Below, piece by piece: positions 17,406-26,759 of a stretch of DNA of 64,000 bases; position 1 is the stretch's first letter, and each line of letters begins with the position of its first letter. The stretch is from Candidatus Methanoperedens sp. (GTDB lineage: Archaea > Halobacteriota > Methanosarcinia > Methanosarcinales > Methanoperedenaceae). The stretch is taken from the NCBI GenBank assembly GCA_027460525.1, contig JAPZAS010000012.1:1-64000 (forward strand), read 5' to 3'. Position numbers and translations under genes: made by a program. The notes under the pieces are model-generated. The model searched no databases and had not been told where the DNA came from. It saw nothing but the letters and a program-made list of their open reading frames with translations.

Positions 17406-18278
17406 ATGAAACCAGCAACAGTAGTTGCAGAAATCGGTTGCAACCATATGGGAGATATCAACATAGCTAAAGAAATGATCGAAACAGCTAAATATTTCTG
17501 TAAAGCAGAAGTGGTCAAATTCCAAAAAAGGAATCCGAAAGAATGTTTGACAGAAGCCGAATATAATGCACCGCATCCTGTGGAATATCATGCTTATGGG
17601 AAAACGTACGGGAAACATAGAGAATTTCTGGAATTTAATTTAAATCAGCACAAGGAGCTAAAATCTTATTGTGAACAAATGGGAATAATATACTCATCTT
17701 CCGTATGGGATATGACTTCTGCCAAGGAGATCGTATCTTTGAATCCGAAATTCATTAAAATTCCTTCTGCAATCAATACTAATTTTGAAATTTTAGAATA
17801 TATCTGCAATAACTTTCAAGGTGATATTCATTTATCACTTGGAATGACGACCCATAAAGAGGAAGAAGATATTGTAGATTTGGTGAAAGAACAAAAAAGG
17901 AATAAAGATGTTGTCTTATATGCATGCACTTCTGGATACCCGGTACCTGATGAAAGTGTCTGCCTTCTTGAAATTAAAAGGTTACGGGAAAAATTCCTGG
18001 ATGATATAAAAGCCATCGGGTACTCTGGACATCACAATGGCATAGCGATAGATATAGCTGCTTTTGTGCTGGGAGCAGAATATATAGAACGCCACTTTAC
18101 ATTAAACAGGACATGGAAAGGAACGGATCATGCTGCATCACTGGAACCTGATGGTCTCAGGCGAGTGATAAGAGATATTAAATCAGTTTCCTCGGCCATG
18201 ACTTATAAATCAGAAGAGATCCTCGATATTGAAAAGGTACAGAGAAAAAAATTAAAATGGAATTGTAAGAGCTGGTGA
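17406..18278 (+). CDS. neuB: NeuB-family ulosonic acid synthase, short form
   Basis: The enzyme condenses phosphoenolpyruvate with a hexose or aminohexose (or its phosphate) to form a nonulosonic-type acid. NeuB landmarks are present: VAEIGCNHMGD near residue 7, VVKFQKRNP, IKIPSAINTN, LSLGMTT and GYSGHHNGIAIDIAAFVLGA. At 290 residues it stops at RKKLKWNCKSW, where longer NeuB proteins continue into a C-terminal SAF (antifreeze-like) domain. Short forms without SAF are known among KDN-type synthases. GAGGT lies before the ATG. It leads a tight module with an aminotransferase, an iron-type dehydrogenase and a CMP-sugar synthetase-phosphatase fusion. Confidence 0.85.
   Translation: MKPATVVAEIGCNHMGDINIAKEMIETAKYFCKAEVVKFQKRNPKECLTEAEYNAPHPVEYHAYGKTYGKHREFLEFNLNQHKELKSYCEQMGIIYSSSVWDMTSAKEIVSLNPKFIKIPSAINTNFEILEYICNNFQGDIHLSLGMTTHKEEEDIVDLVKEQKRNKDVVLYACTSGYPVPDESVCLLEIKRLREKFLDDIKAIGYSGHHNGIAIDIAAFVLGAEYIERHFTLNRTWKGTDHAASLEPDGLRRVIRDIKSVSSAMTYKSEEILDIEKVQRKKLKWNCKSW
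18274..18278 (+). promoter_or_regulatory. Ribosome-binding site GGTGA for the aminotransferase at 18287
   Basis: GGTGA ends nine bases before the ATG at 18287 and overlaps the stop codon of the NeuB-like gene. It matches the archaeal anti-SD. It favours the ATG over the GTG at 18275 as the start of the next gene. Confidence 0.5.
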
Positions 18279-18286
18279 AATTCCGT

Positions 18287-19477
18287 ATGTCCAATGGGTA
18301 TATAATAGACTGGAGTGGCAGAGCTTTTGACTATTCTGAAGAAGAGATTAACGCAATAGTAGATGCAATGAAGCATGCGGATCCTCTAACTCAGGGCAGG
18401 TTTTTAAACCAATTCCAGAAAGATTTCGGTACATATAACGGCACTCCAAATTCGTTTGCTGTGGCAAATTGTACCAATGCTCTGGACGTAGCCGCCCTTT
18501 TAACTGGATTGAAAAAGCACGATGAAGTTATAATCCCGGCCCATACCTTTTGTGCCAGTGCGATACCATTCGGAAGGACTGGAGCGAAAATCGTCTGGGG
18601 AGATATAGACCCCGATACACGGGTAATATCTGCTGAATCTATAGAAAAGAATATAACACCACGTACGAAGGTCATAGTCGCGGTGCATCTGTACGGGCTT
18701 ATGGCTGATATGAACCCAATAATGGATATCGCGACAGACAGGGGTTGCCTTGTCGTGGAGGATTGTGCGCAGGCGATTGGTGCGGAATACGATGGGAAAA
18801 AGGCAGGCTCCATAGGTGATTTTGGTGCATTCAGTTTCCACGGACAGAAGAATCTGACGACCTTGGGGGAAGGCGGCATGTTAACTGTGAAATCTGATGA
18901 ACTGGCAAAATTAGTGCCAGGGCTCAGGCACAATGGTGTGAAACCTTACGATTATGAGAGAGAGCATTATTGGATCCCTGCAATGAGTGATGTCAATCTG
19001 GATATGGAAGGGATATGGCCCTATAATTTCTGTCTGGGTGAACCTCAGTGTGCCTTGGGTTCCGCGATATTAAAAAGAATAGATCAGATGAATGAACTCA
19101 GGATAAAAAGAGCCAGGAAATTTATGGAAGCTGTTTCAGATTTTCCAGAACTTTCCTTTCAGAAAGTTCCAAAAAACCAAAAACATGTATATCATCTGCT
19201 CTCAGCAAAATATGATGGTACGGGATTCGGAAAAAGCAACCATGACCTGATAAAAATAATGGTATATAAATATAAAATAAAATCTATAGTTCAATACTAC
19301 CCTCTATATCGCTATCCACTGTTCAAGAAAATGGGATTTGGACAGCATAACTGCCCGAATACAGATGAATTTTTTGATAACATGATCTCATTTCCTTTCC
19401 ACTTGTGGATGAACGAGCAGCAATTCGATTACATGATTGATTCTACAGTAAAAGCACTTAAGGAACTGAGAAAATAG
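18287..19477 (+). CDS. DegT/DnrJ/EryC1 family sugar aminotransferase
   Basis: This PLP enzyme of about 396 residues adds an amino group to a keto sugar or aldehyde. Family motifs are ANCTNALDVAALL, DEVIIPAHTFCASAIP, VEDCAQAIGAEY and the PLP lysine in FSFHGQKNLTTLGEGG. It lies between the NeuB-like synthase and the iron-type dehydrogenase. That order recalls the Kdo-8-oxidase plus aminotransferase pair (KdnB/KdnA) that makes 8-amino-Kdo in Shewanella, but here the ulosonate would come from NeuB. That role is inferred from order only. Confidence 0.85.
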   Translation: MSNGYIIDWSGRAFDYSEEEINAIVDAMKHADPLTQGRFLNQFQKDFGTYNGTPNSFAVANCTNALDVAALLTGLKKHDEVIIPAHTFCASAIPFGRTGAKIVWGDIDPDTRVISAESIEKNITPRTKVIVAVHLYGLMADMNPIMDIATDRGCLVVEDCAQAIGAEYDGKKAGSIGDFGAFSFHGQKNLTTLGEGGMLTVKSDELAKLVPGLRHNGVKPYDYEREHYWIPAMSDVNLDMEGIWPYNFCLGEPQCALGSAILKRIDQMNELRIKRARKFMEAVSDFPELSFQKVPKNQKHVYHLLSAKYDGTGFGKSNHDLIKIMVYKYKIKSIVQYYPLYRYPLFKKMGFGQHNCPNTDEFFDNMISFPFHLWMNEQQFDYMIDSTVKALKELRK

Positions 19478-19489
19478 GCTGGTAGCTAT

Positions 19490-20635
19490 ATGATCAAATT
19501 TGATTCAAGAACGCAGATAATTATCTCTGAAGACCTGCCTTGGGACGTCCTGTCCGTGATCCAGGAAGAAAAGGCGGGAAAAGTAGGTATAATTGTGGAC
19601 AGGAACGTGGCGGGTAACAAAAATATAATAGAGCTGATGGAAGTCCTCGGAACTAGGGTTACTACAGTTTCAAAAATTATTGGTATCTCAGAACCTACAA
19701 CGGATATGGTTAATGAAGTTTCTTCCAGGTTCAAGAAAGAGAGGATAGAATTCTTTATTGGAATTGGCGGCGGGAGCACACTCGATTTGACAAAAGCGGC
19801 TTCAGCTATGGTTGTTAATCCGGGTAATGTGGAGGAGTATCATGGGACAAATAAAGAGATTAAAGAATCAGTTAAAAAAATGATGATTCCTACTACTGCT
19901 GGAACCGGCAGTGAAGTAACACCAGGAGCAGTCCTTATCAATAAAAAGAAGAATTTTAAAAGGGGGCTCAGTTCTAAATGCATGGTTCCCGATTACGCAG
20001 TCCTGAATGCCGCCCTCACGGTCGAGATGCCTGAAAAAGTCGCTGCATCGACAGGTATGGACGCTATAGGACATGCTATCGAATCCTATACAGCAAAAAA
20101 CGCAAATGAGATTACCCGCATGTACTCAAAAGAGGCGTTTAATCTTGTCTTCAATAATCTCATCAAGGTATTTGATGATAAGAATGATCTTACTGCCAGG
20201 AAAAATATTCAGTTAGGCGCATGTCTTGCAGGTTATGCCATCTATAATTCAAATACTGGCGCATGTCATGCTTTATCATATCCTCTGGGTATCTATCACA
20301 ATGTTCCTCACGGGGTCGCTGTTGCTCTTCTATTGCCTGAAGTAATTGGGATTAATATAGAGAAAGGTTGTTATCTCTATTCCGCTTTATATGATCTTGT
20401 CGAAAATAAAAAGGATCTCAAAGACCCTGTTGAAAAATCAAATAAACTCTGCGAACTACTAAAGGGTTATTCGCCCTTAAAACACCTTAAAACGCATTTA
20501 AGGGATTACGGTGTTGATGAATCCAATTATGAATTTTTAGCTGAAAGGGGATTGGATCTTGCCCCTGCATTAAATAATAATCCGGTTGCTTTTGGTTATG
20601 AAGACTCTAAAAAGGTCTTGAAACAATTAATATAA
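19490..20635 (+). CDS. Iron-type alcohol dehydrogenase
   Basis: This is a group III (Fe-ADH) NAD(P)-dependent dehydrogenase of 381 residues. The nucleotide site GIGGGSTLDLTKA is present. The likely metal ligands are the Asp and His of TGMDAIGHAIESY and the two histidines, 14 residues apart, of CHALSYPLGIYHNVPHG. The position equivalent to a further conserved histidine (HPLG in FucO-type enzymes) is tyrosine here. Sitting between the aminotransferase and the CMP-sugar synthetase, it could oxidise the terminal hydroxyl of an ulosonic acid to an aldehyde for transamination. A glycerol- or butanol-dehydrogenase-like role is the alternative. Confidence 0.85.
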   Translation: MIKFDSRTQIIISEDLPWDVLSVIQEEKAGKVGIIVDRNVAGNKNIIELMEVLGTRVTTVSKIIGISEPTTDMVNEVSSRFKKERIEFFIGIGGGSTLDLTKAASAMVVNPGNVEEYHGTNKEIKESVKKMMIPTTAGTGSEVTPGAVLINKKKNFKRGLSSKCMVPDYAVLNAALTVEMPEKVAASTGMDAIGHAIESYTAKNANEITRMYSKEAFNLVFNNLIKVFDDKNDLTARKNIQLGACLAGYAIYNSNTGACHALSYPLGIYHNVPHGVAVALLLPEVIGINIEKGCYLYSALYDLVENKKDLKDPVEKSNKLCELLKGYSPLKHLKTHLRDYGVDESNYEFLAERGLDLAPALNNNPVAFGYEDSKKVLKQLI

Positions 20636-20668
20636 GGATATTATCATAACTTCAATGAGACGATAAAA

Positions 20669-21820
20669 ATGATTCTTGGCGTGATACCGGCTCGAGGTGG
20701 AAGTAAAGGCATTCCTCGTAAGAATATTAAAACGATATGCGGAAAACCTCTTATAGCATGGTCTATTGAGTCTGCCAGGAAATCAAAACTCCTGGATGAT
20801 TTTGTTGTTTCGACAGAAGATAGCGAAATCGCAGATATTTCACGGCGGTATGGAGCAAAAGTCATAGACAGGCCGGCAGAATTAGCTACTGATGAGGCTA
20901 CAACGGTCTCCGTAATTCAACATATTGTTAATGTATTAAATCCCGATATTGTAGTAGTGCTTCAGCCAACGTCACCGATACGCGATGACGACCTAATTGA
21001 TATGTGCATCTCAAAGTTCTTAGAGATAAAACCCGATAATCTGGCTACCGGATATTATTGCAAGATGCGTGAATATGGCACCTATGACAATTTAAGGCGC
21101 CAAGATATTAAGGGCTTTTTCTATGACGACGGGAATGTCTATATTCTTAAAAGAGAGCTTATTCTGGAAGGAAAATGGACCGGGAAAAATATGGTAAAAA
21201 TACCCATAAGTCACGAGCAGAATTTTGAAATTGATGATGAAGTGGACTTCTTTATAGTAGAAAAATTACTTGAGAAAAGAGAGCTTAAAAAGCAAAATGG
21301 TATATTTAAGAATATTAAACTAATTGCGATGGATGTAGATGGGGTTCTAACAGATGCGGGAATGTATTATTCTGAAGATGGGAATGAGTTAAAAAAATTC
21401 AACACCCGGGACGGCAAAGGCATAGAATTGGCCCGAAGTGTGGGGATTAAGACTGCATTAATCACACAGGAGAAAACCAAAATTGTGGAGAAGCGGGCAG
21501 CGAAACTGGGGATTAATTATGTGTACCAGGGTATAAAAGACAAGACCAGAGTAATAGAAGAAATAGCATTAAAAGAAAAACTGGATATGAACCAGATTGC
21601 ATATATAGGTGATGATGTTAATGATATACCTCTTTTAAAAATGGTAGGTATCAGCTTTGCGCCGAACGATGCATCGGAAGAAGTAAAGCAGATTGTCAGT
21701 TTTATAACTTCACGAAAAGGCGGGGAAGGCGCAGTGCGTGAATCAGTGGATATTATTTTAGGAAATAAGCCGTTATATAATGAAATCTATCACAAATTGG
21801 CGCCAGGACTTAATAAATGA
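20669..21820 (+). CDS. neuA: CMP-ulosonate synthetase fused to a KdsC-like HAD phosphatase
   Basis: This is a 383-residue fusion. Residues 1-215 are an N-acylneuraminate cytidylyltransferase (GVIPARGGSKGIPRKNIK, STEDSEIAD, VVLQPTSPIRDDD) that transfers CMP to an ulosonic acid. From about 220 there is a HAD phosphatase of the KdsC/8-phosphate type (AMDVDGVLTDAGMYY, YIGDDVNDIPLL). The same fusion occurs in some bacterial and animal CMP-sialate synthetases. The phosphatase half suggests that the NeuB-like enzyme makes a phosphorylated acid that is dephosphorylated before activation. The stop overlaps the ATG of the small gene at 21817. Confidence 0.9.
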   Translation: MILGVIPARGGSKGIPRKNIKTICGKPLIAWSIESARKSKLLDDFVVSTEDSEIADISRRYGAKVIDRPAELATDEATTVSVIQHIVNVLNPDIVVVLQPTSPIRDDDLIDMCISKFLEIKPDNLATGYYCKMREYGTYDNLRRQDIKGFFYDDGNVYILKRELILEGKWTGKNMVKIPISHEQNFEIDDEVDFFIVEKLLEKRELKKQNGIFKNIKLIAMDVDGVLTDAGMYYSEDGNELKKFNTRDGKGIELARSVGIKTALITQEKTKIVEKRAAKLGINYVYQGIKDKTRVIEEIALKEKLDMNQIAYIGDDVNDIPLLKMVGISFAPNDASEEVKQIVSFITSRKGGEGAVRESVDIILGNKPLYNEIYHKLAPGLNK

Positions 21821-21969
21821 CTTGCAATTATTGTAAAGGAACCGAATATGAAGTTGTGGCAGAATACACAAGGCTTGAAAAGAATGACGTCTTGAAATGT
21901 AAAATCTGCGGACTTGCATATCTTGACATTAAAAATATGCCGAATTTTAACAGAGTAGAGGATATATGA
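21817..21969 (+). CDS. Four-cysteine 50-residue protein, truncated methyltransferase front end
   Basis: A 50-codon frame starts with ATG inside the previous stop (ATGA). It contains two zinc-knuckle-like pairs, CNYC and CKIC, spaced as in the N-terminal metal-binding domain of many surface-glycan methyltransferases (compare CPIC and CSNC in the next gene). It stops at NMPNFNRVEDI before any methyltransferase fold. It is either the remnant of a deleted methyltransferase or a free-standing zinc peptide. The coupled start shows that it may still be translated. Confidence 0.5.
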   Translation: MTCNYCKGTEYEVVAEYTRLEKNDVLKCKICGLAYLDIKNMPNFNRVEDI

Positions 21970-22002
21970 TTTTTGCAAAATTTATTGAAAAATTGGATAT
22001 TT

Positions 22003-23172
22003 ATGAAGAATATAATGAATAGACTATCTATTGCTAATGAAAAGGTATCATTGAAAGATTCAAAAGATATTACATATCGAAAAGATCATGTCTGCCCGAT
22101 TTGTTTGACATCGTTAGATTCTGTATTACGTGTAGAATACCTTGACGAAGAATTCAAATATTTGCCAAAGAAGGATAATCCTTTCTCAGATTTAGAGACT
22201 TTTGTATGCAGTAATTGTGGATTCGGTTGGGTAAATCGCTATATTGATCAAGCACAACTTAATAACTTTTATTCAAATGTTTACAGGGGCCTTGAATCTG
22301 TTTATAGCTATCAAAAACCAAAATTAATGATGCCAAAAATTAGGGGTTTTGCCCCGTTAGATGCCAGATTCGTTTCACAAATTCTTCTAGCAAAGATGTT
22401 TAAAAATTTTCAGGAAGGTGAGAAAGTTTTGGACATCGGTCCTGGTAGGGGGGAGAGTTTTCGGACCATTTCACAGATGATATCTGGTATGAATTATTTT
22501 GCATTTGAGCCTGATGAAAGTAGCAGGGCATTTCTTCAACGAACTGGTGTTTATGTATTCCCATATTTATTTTCATTAAACCTGAATATAAATTCAATTG
22601 TCAGAGGATGTAAATTTGATTTAATTCTGATGTCACATGTCTTAGAGCATTTCAATGGAAGAGACATTGTGGCTATATTGGAAAATATACGTAGAATATT
22701 ATCTGAAGATGGCATTCTTATATGTGAAGTTCCCAATTGTGACTGGAGGCAATATGAGAAAATGCGAATAAATGATTCACCACATCTGTCTTTCTTCACT
22801 GTTGATAGTCTGAGAAGTGCATTGATTAAAGCGGGGTTCGACGTTAGATTCTTAAACACGTGCTCTGCAGATTATAATTCTTGGTGGGACCGAAGCAAAT
22901 CGTCAATTCAAAGTAAACATAAATATCAAGTTAAGCCTTGTATGTTAGATTTGATAAAAAGAATTTACAGGATATTGCCCATTCCAGTTCCAAAAAGAAT
23001 TGGGACAGCTCTATATTCATTAATGTTTCCAGACAATCTATCCAATCTATTTCTCTCGGATGATTTCAAATATGGAGGCGAACGTACGTGTCTTCGTGCT
23101 GTAGCGCGTCCTTTGAGCAGAATCGATTCGGACCATCCTGATTTCAAGCATGAAAACATTGCCAAAATGTGA
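22003..23172 (+). CDS. Class I SAM-dependent methyltransferase with zinc-binding N-terminus
   Basis: The protein has about 389 residues. The first part carries CPIC...CSNCGFGWV, a zinc-ribbon-like module. Next is a Rossmann methyltransferase with motif I VLDIGPGRGESF, an acidic ribose-binding stretch (FEPDESS) and MSHVLEHF near the active site. Such enzymes methylate sugars during glycan assembly; the acceptor is unknown. The ATG at 22003 is used. A TTG 30 bases upstream is possible and would leave only a three-base gap to the four-cysteine frame. It is followed closely by a LIC12162-family transferase gene. Confidence 0.8.
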   Translation: MKNIMNRLSIANEKVSLKDSKDITYRKDHVCPICLTSLDSVLRVEYLDEEFKYLPKKDNPFSDLETFVCSNCGFGWVNRYIDQAQLNNFYSNVYRGLESVYSYQKPKLMMPKIRGFAPLDARFVSQILLAKMFKNFQEGEKVLDIGPGRGESFRTISQMISGMNYFAFEPDESSRAFLQRTGVYVFPYLFSLNLNINSIVRGCKFDLILMSHVLEHFNGRDIVAILENIRRILSEDGILICEVPNCDWRQYEKMRINDSPHLSFFTVDSLRSALIKAGFDVRFLNTCSADYNSWWDRSKSSIQSKHKYQVKPCMLDLIKRIYRILPIPVPKRIGTALYSLMFPDNLSNLFLSDDFKYGGERTCLRAVARPLSRIDSDHPDFKHENIAKM

Positions 23173-23179
23173 GATTTAT

Positions 23180-24931
23180 ATGTTTTTGATAAACACTGCT
23201 GACCAGCGTTTCTGGAAGAAGGATGAGAAGATACTATTCCTCGGCGAATGGTGTAAAATATACAACCAGAGGCATATCTGGTCAAATCTGGATCATGAGG
23301 TGCTTCCCTATCACTGGGATGACAGGGGAAGGCTTTATCGGGATTACCAGTACTTAAATGGTGTTTATGAGAAGTATCTGAAACTGTTGGCTGAAAGGCT
23401 CAACGATCTCCACGGTGGTGGTTACTCCGCTCGCTACTGGCGTATTATCATCGGGCCATGGCTATTCTATTTCATTGAAATATTATATGACAGGTACCTC
23501 TCCATCCAGACAGCCATTAGGTCAGGTTTGGTGACAGGTACATGGATAATTCCGAGAAAACTTGAGAAATGGGCTTCCAAAGACTTTCCAGTGGTCCGCA
23601 GATGGGGTGTTTCAGATGAGTATAATCAATACTTGTACAGCAGGATAATAGAAACACTTAAAGAAATGCCTTTTAACCTAGTAAATTTTGAAATAACACC
23701 ACCATTGGGCAAAGAGTCAAATTCGTATTTCAAAAACGCAGCCAAGAGGTTGTTTGGGATTTATTCCAAAAATCTTCCTTCACGTTGGAATCAGGTTGTC
23801 CTTGTTGCAAGCTATCTCAATTTTTGGGATTTAATAAGGCTGCAGCTCTCCATGGGACAAATGCCTTATCCGTTTATGCCCTCAGTTATGCTTGAAGATG
23901 TTTCCGTGAAACCATTGATGAGGGAAAAATTAGTTTTAAAACAAGGTAAAGATGAGTTTGAGTCCATTCTGGATTGGTTTATTGCTGACCAGATTCCTAA
24001 AGCATACATAGAAGGATATGCGGATATGCATCAGATGTCGCTTGATGCGTTTCCCAAAAAACCTAATGTAATCTTTACCGGCAACGCTTTCTACGGCAAT
24101 GAAGAATTTAAGTTCTGGGCGGCGTATCAGGTAGAATATGGAACTAAACTGGCAGGTACGCAGTATGGTGGACACTACGGCAGTGGCCTGTGGGCAATTT
24201 TAGAAGCTCATGAAATTAATAGTACTGATCGATACTATACTTGGGGCTGGAAAACCAATGGTGAACCGAAAACAGTACCCCTATCTGCTGGGAAATTTGC
24301 AAAAATCCAAAAAACCGTAAAACCTAATTTGAAGGGCTCTATTCTGTGGGTGGTCACATCGATGCCACGGTATTCGTACTGGATGTATAGCGTTCCGGTA
24401 GGACCGCAGATGCAGGATTACCTCAATGAGCAGTATCGATTTGCATTATCTGTTTCACCAGAAGTTCATGAACAGCTCCTCTTGCGTTTGTATATGAACG
24501 AATACGGCTGGAATGAAAGAGACCGTTGGGTTGACGTAGATCCCGCTCTCAAGCTATACAGGGGCAAAAAGTCGATGTATCGGCAGCTTAACGAAAGCCG
24601 GCTGTTCATAGGCACTAATAATGCAACCACATACCTTGAGACTTTTTCAGCAAATTTCCCGACAATTCTTTTCTGGAATCCGAAGCATTGGGAACTGCGA
24701 CCCTCAGCACAACCTTATTTCGATGGGTTACGCGGGGCAGGAATTCTCCACGATACACCTGAATCGGCTGCAGCAAGGGTCAATGAGATTTACAGAGATC
24801 CTGAGGCATGGTGGAGCCAGGAGGAGATTCAAAATGCAAAGGATGAATTCTGCCAGCAGTTTGCCCACACCTCGAAAGATTGGCTCAAAGAATGGAAGAT
24901 AGAGCTTCTTAATCTGGCTAAAAAAGCATAG
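23180..24931 (+). CDS. LIC12162-family surface-glycan transferase
   Basis: The product of about 583 residues matches the LIC12162 family of putative transferases from Leptospira-type O-antigen loci. The signature start FLINTADQRFWKKDEKILFLGEWC is clear, and the GT-B-like C-terminal part has TQYGGHYG, ESRLFIGTNNATTYLETFSANFPTILFW. The family often occurs beside ulosonic-acid genes and has no proven reaction that I know of. It may transfer the CMP-activated sugar made by the module just upstream. The ATG at 23180 is preferred to one at 23150, which would overlap the methyltransferase. Confidence 0.8.
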   Translation: MFLINTADQRFWKKDEKILFLGEWCKIYNQRHIWSNLDHEVLPYHWDDRGRLYRDYQYLNGVYEKYLKLLAERLNDLHGGGYSARYWRIIIGPWLFYFIEILYDRYLSIQTAIRSGLVTGTWIIPRKLEKWASKDFPVVRRWGVSDEYNQYLYSRIIETLKEMPFNLVNFEITPPLGKESNSYFKNAAKRLFGIYSKNLPSRWNQVVLVASYLNFWDLIRLQLSMGQMPYPFMPSVMLEDVSVKPLMREKLVLKQGKDEFESILDWFIADQIPKAYIEGYADMHQMSLDAFPKKPNVIFTGNAFYGNEEFKFWAAYQVEYGTKLAGTQYGGHYGSGLWAILEAHEINSTDRYYTWGWKTNGEPKTVPLSAGKFAKIQKTVKPNLKGSILWVVTSMPRYSYWMYSVPVGPQMQDYLNEQYRFALSVSPEVHEQLLLRLYMNEYGWNERDRWVDVDPALKLYRGKKSMYRQLNESRLFIGTNNATTYLETFSANFPTILFWNPKHWELRPSAQPYFDGLRGAGILHDTPESAAARVNEIYRDPEAWWSQEEIQNAKDEFCQQFAHTSKDWLKEWKIELLNLAKKA

Positions 24932-24983
24932 GAGTAAGATGATATTAAATAATTATAATCTTTATACTCTGGAGATATAGCAA

Positions 24984-25121
24984 ATGAACACCCTGATAGT
25001 TTATAGATTTCTTATCAAGCATTATCGCATCAAGATTTCATACAAGACAGGTTTGTTCCAAACAGCCTGGAATCTTAATAATATGATTGAATATAAAAAA
25101 AGAAAAGCATATAAAATTTGA
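24984..25121 (+). CDS. Small open frame of 45 codons, doubtful
   Basis: The frame from ATG 24984 to TGA 25121 encodes a basic peptide (MNTLIVYRFLIKHYRIKISY...). It has GGAG ten bases upstream. It could be a real small protein or a gene remnant in the 256-base gap before the flippase. No family is recognised. Confidence 0.25.
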   Translation: MNTLIVYRFLIKHYRIKISYKTGLFQTAWNLNNMIEYKKRKAYKI

Positions 25122-25187
25122 AAATCCGAAATTATTCCATATCTATATGCATCAAGAATTCTTAAATTATTGAATTTTCGATAAATC

Positions 25188-26657
25188 ATGCTAAACACGA
25201 CCTTCTCCCGAATCATGAATATCAGCCCTGTGCAGCGGCAGAGCATGATATCGATTTTATGGAGTCTTATATTCACGGTAATCGGTTTTTTAAGTACAAT
25301 GTATTTTGCGCATGCACTGGGAGCAGGAGTGTTGGGTGCATATTTTTTATTCATTACATATTTAGGTATATTAAATATATTTAGTGATGGCGGGTTAAAT
25401 AGCGCAACAATAAAACGAATCAGCGAAGGGGAAGACCAGTCTGCATTTTTTACTGCCTATTTTGCAGTTCGTATCTCACTTTTCTTATTTCTCATCTTAG
25501 GTTTGAAAATATTCGGAAATTTGTTCGTTGATATCGACAGATCTGTTATGATTTTTTGGCTGCCGTTGGCTTTATTTGTTTATATTTTTTCAGATGCGAT
25601 TACTGTTGGTAATGGTGGTCTTGGAAAAATAGGGGTTACTTCAACCTCCACGTTTATTGGCAATGTTTCGAGAGTTATTGTCCAGATTATAGCAGTCATA
25701 CTTGGTTATAGGACAGGCGGACTGATCGGAGGATTTATCATGGGAGTTCTGGTCAGCGGCATTTTTGGGTGGCGATTTTTCGAGGTGAGTTTTGCACGGT
25801 TTAACAGGAAACATTTAAAAAGTCTATTCTCCTTCTCCTTCTGGATGTTTTTATCCAGTAGTGGTGGCCTCGTATTCGCCTATGCAGATACTGCTTTGAT
25901 AGGGCATTTCCTGAAGAATTCAGATGTCGGAGTATATAACGTTGCTTTCCAGTTTACCGGTTTAGTTGTTCTGGTCTCAAACGCTCTTATAGCGGTTCTA
26001 TGGCCCAAAATCAGCTATGGGAGCAAGATTGGAGACATTGATTTATTAGAAAAATCATTGACAAAATCCATCATCTACTCATTAATTTTAGCTGTGCCTT
26101 TGCTGGTCGGTGGCTGGGTATTAGGGGATAAAATGCTTCTTTATTTTTATGGAAAAGAGTTTTCATCCGGAACATATGCGCTTATACTGTTGTTCCCTGT
26201 ACGATTGGTAACTATAATTGCATCATTATTAGGTACATATATATTTGCGATGGATCACCCGAAGGAAGGTTTTAGGATTATCCTGTTATCTGCGGTGACA
26301 AATATAATGCTGGATTGGTTTTTTATCCCTATCCTCGGGATTACTGGGGCAGCATTGGCAACACTGATATCCATGACACTCTTGGTCATTATAGAAAGAC
26401 ATGTACTTTCTCAGTATATGTCTGTAAAAATGGGTGTTAATAACATGAATAATATACTGAAAGCTTCACTAGTAATGGGTTTATTTATCGTAGGGTATCG
26501 TTTCTTAATGCCCTTAGACAATCTTTTATTTATGATACCAGTGATATTTGGTGCACTGATATATTTTGTATTATTACTTAAAATGGATAAAGCTATACAC
26601 GATGAACTTCAAGACATCATACAATCAGCAGGATTAATTTGGCCGAAATGGTTATAG
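25188..26657 (+). CDS. Oligosaccharide flippase (Wzx/PST type)
   Basis: This is a 489-residue membrane protein with roughly 12-14 hydrophobic segments and the layout of MOP/PST flippases. The start MISILWSLIFTVIGFLSTMYFAHALGAGVLGAYFL is typical, with the loop DGGLNSATIKRISEGED following. It should move lipid-linked glycan repeat units across the cytoplasmic membrane. In this window it is the only flippase seen, so it probably serves the whole locus. The gene is more A/T-rich than the nucleotide-sugar genes around it, as is usual for wzx genes. Confidence 0.88.
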   Translation: MLNTTFSRIMNISPVQRQSMISILWSLIFTVIGFLSTMYFAHALGAGVLGAYFLFITYLGILNIFSDGGLNSATIKRISEGEDQSAFFTAYFAVRISLFLFLILGLKIFGNLFVDIDRSVMIFWLPLALFVYIFSDAITVGNGGLGKIGVTSTSTFIGNVSRVIVQIIAVILGYRTGGLIGGFIMGVLVSGIFGWRFFEVSFARFNRKHLKSLFSFSFWMFLSSSGGLVFAYADTALIGHFLKNSDVGVYNVAFQFTGLVVLVSNALIAVLWPKISYGSKIGDIDLLEKSLTKSIIYSLILAVPLLVGGWVLGDKMLLYFYGKEFSSGTYALILLFPVRLVTIIASLLGTYIFAMDHPKEGFRIILLSAVTNIMLDWFFIPILGITGAALATLISMTLLVIIERHVLSQYMSVKMGVNNMNNILKASLVMGLFIVGYRFLMPLDNLLFMIPVIFGALIYFVLLLKMDKAIHDELQDIIQSAGLIWPKWL

Positions 26658-26759
26658 CTTGATAGTATTAACAAAAATCATAAAGACGCCTCTCGACCCA
26701 TATTATTATATTACTGTTTGACTATCAATAAAAGTGTAAATGCATACCGGAGATTATTT

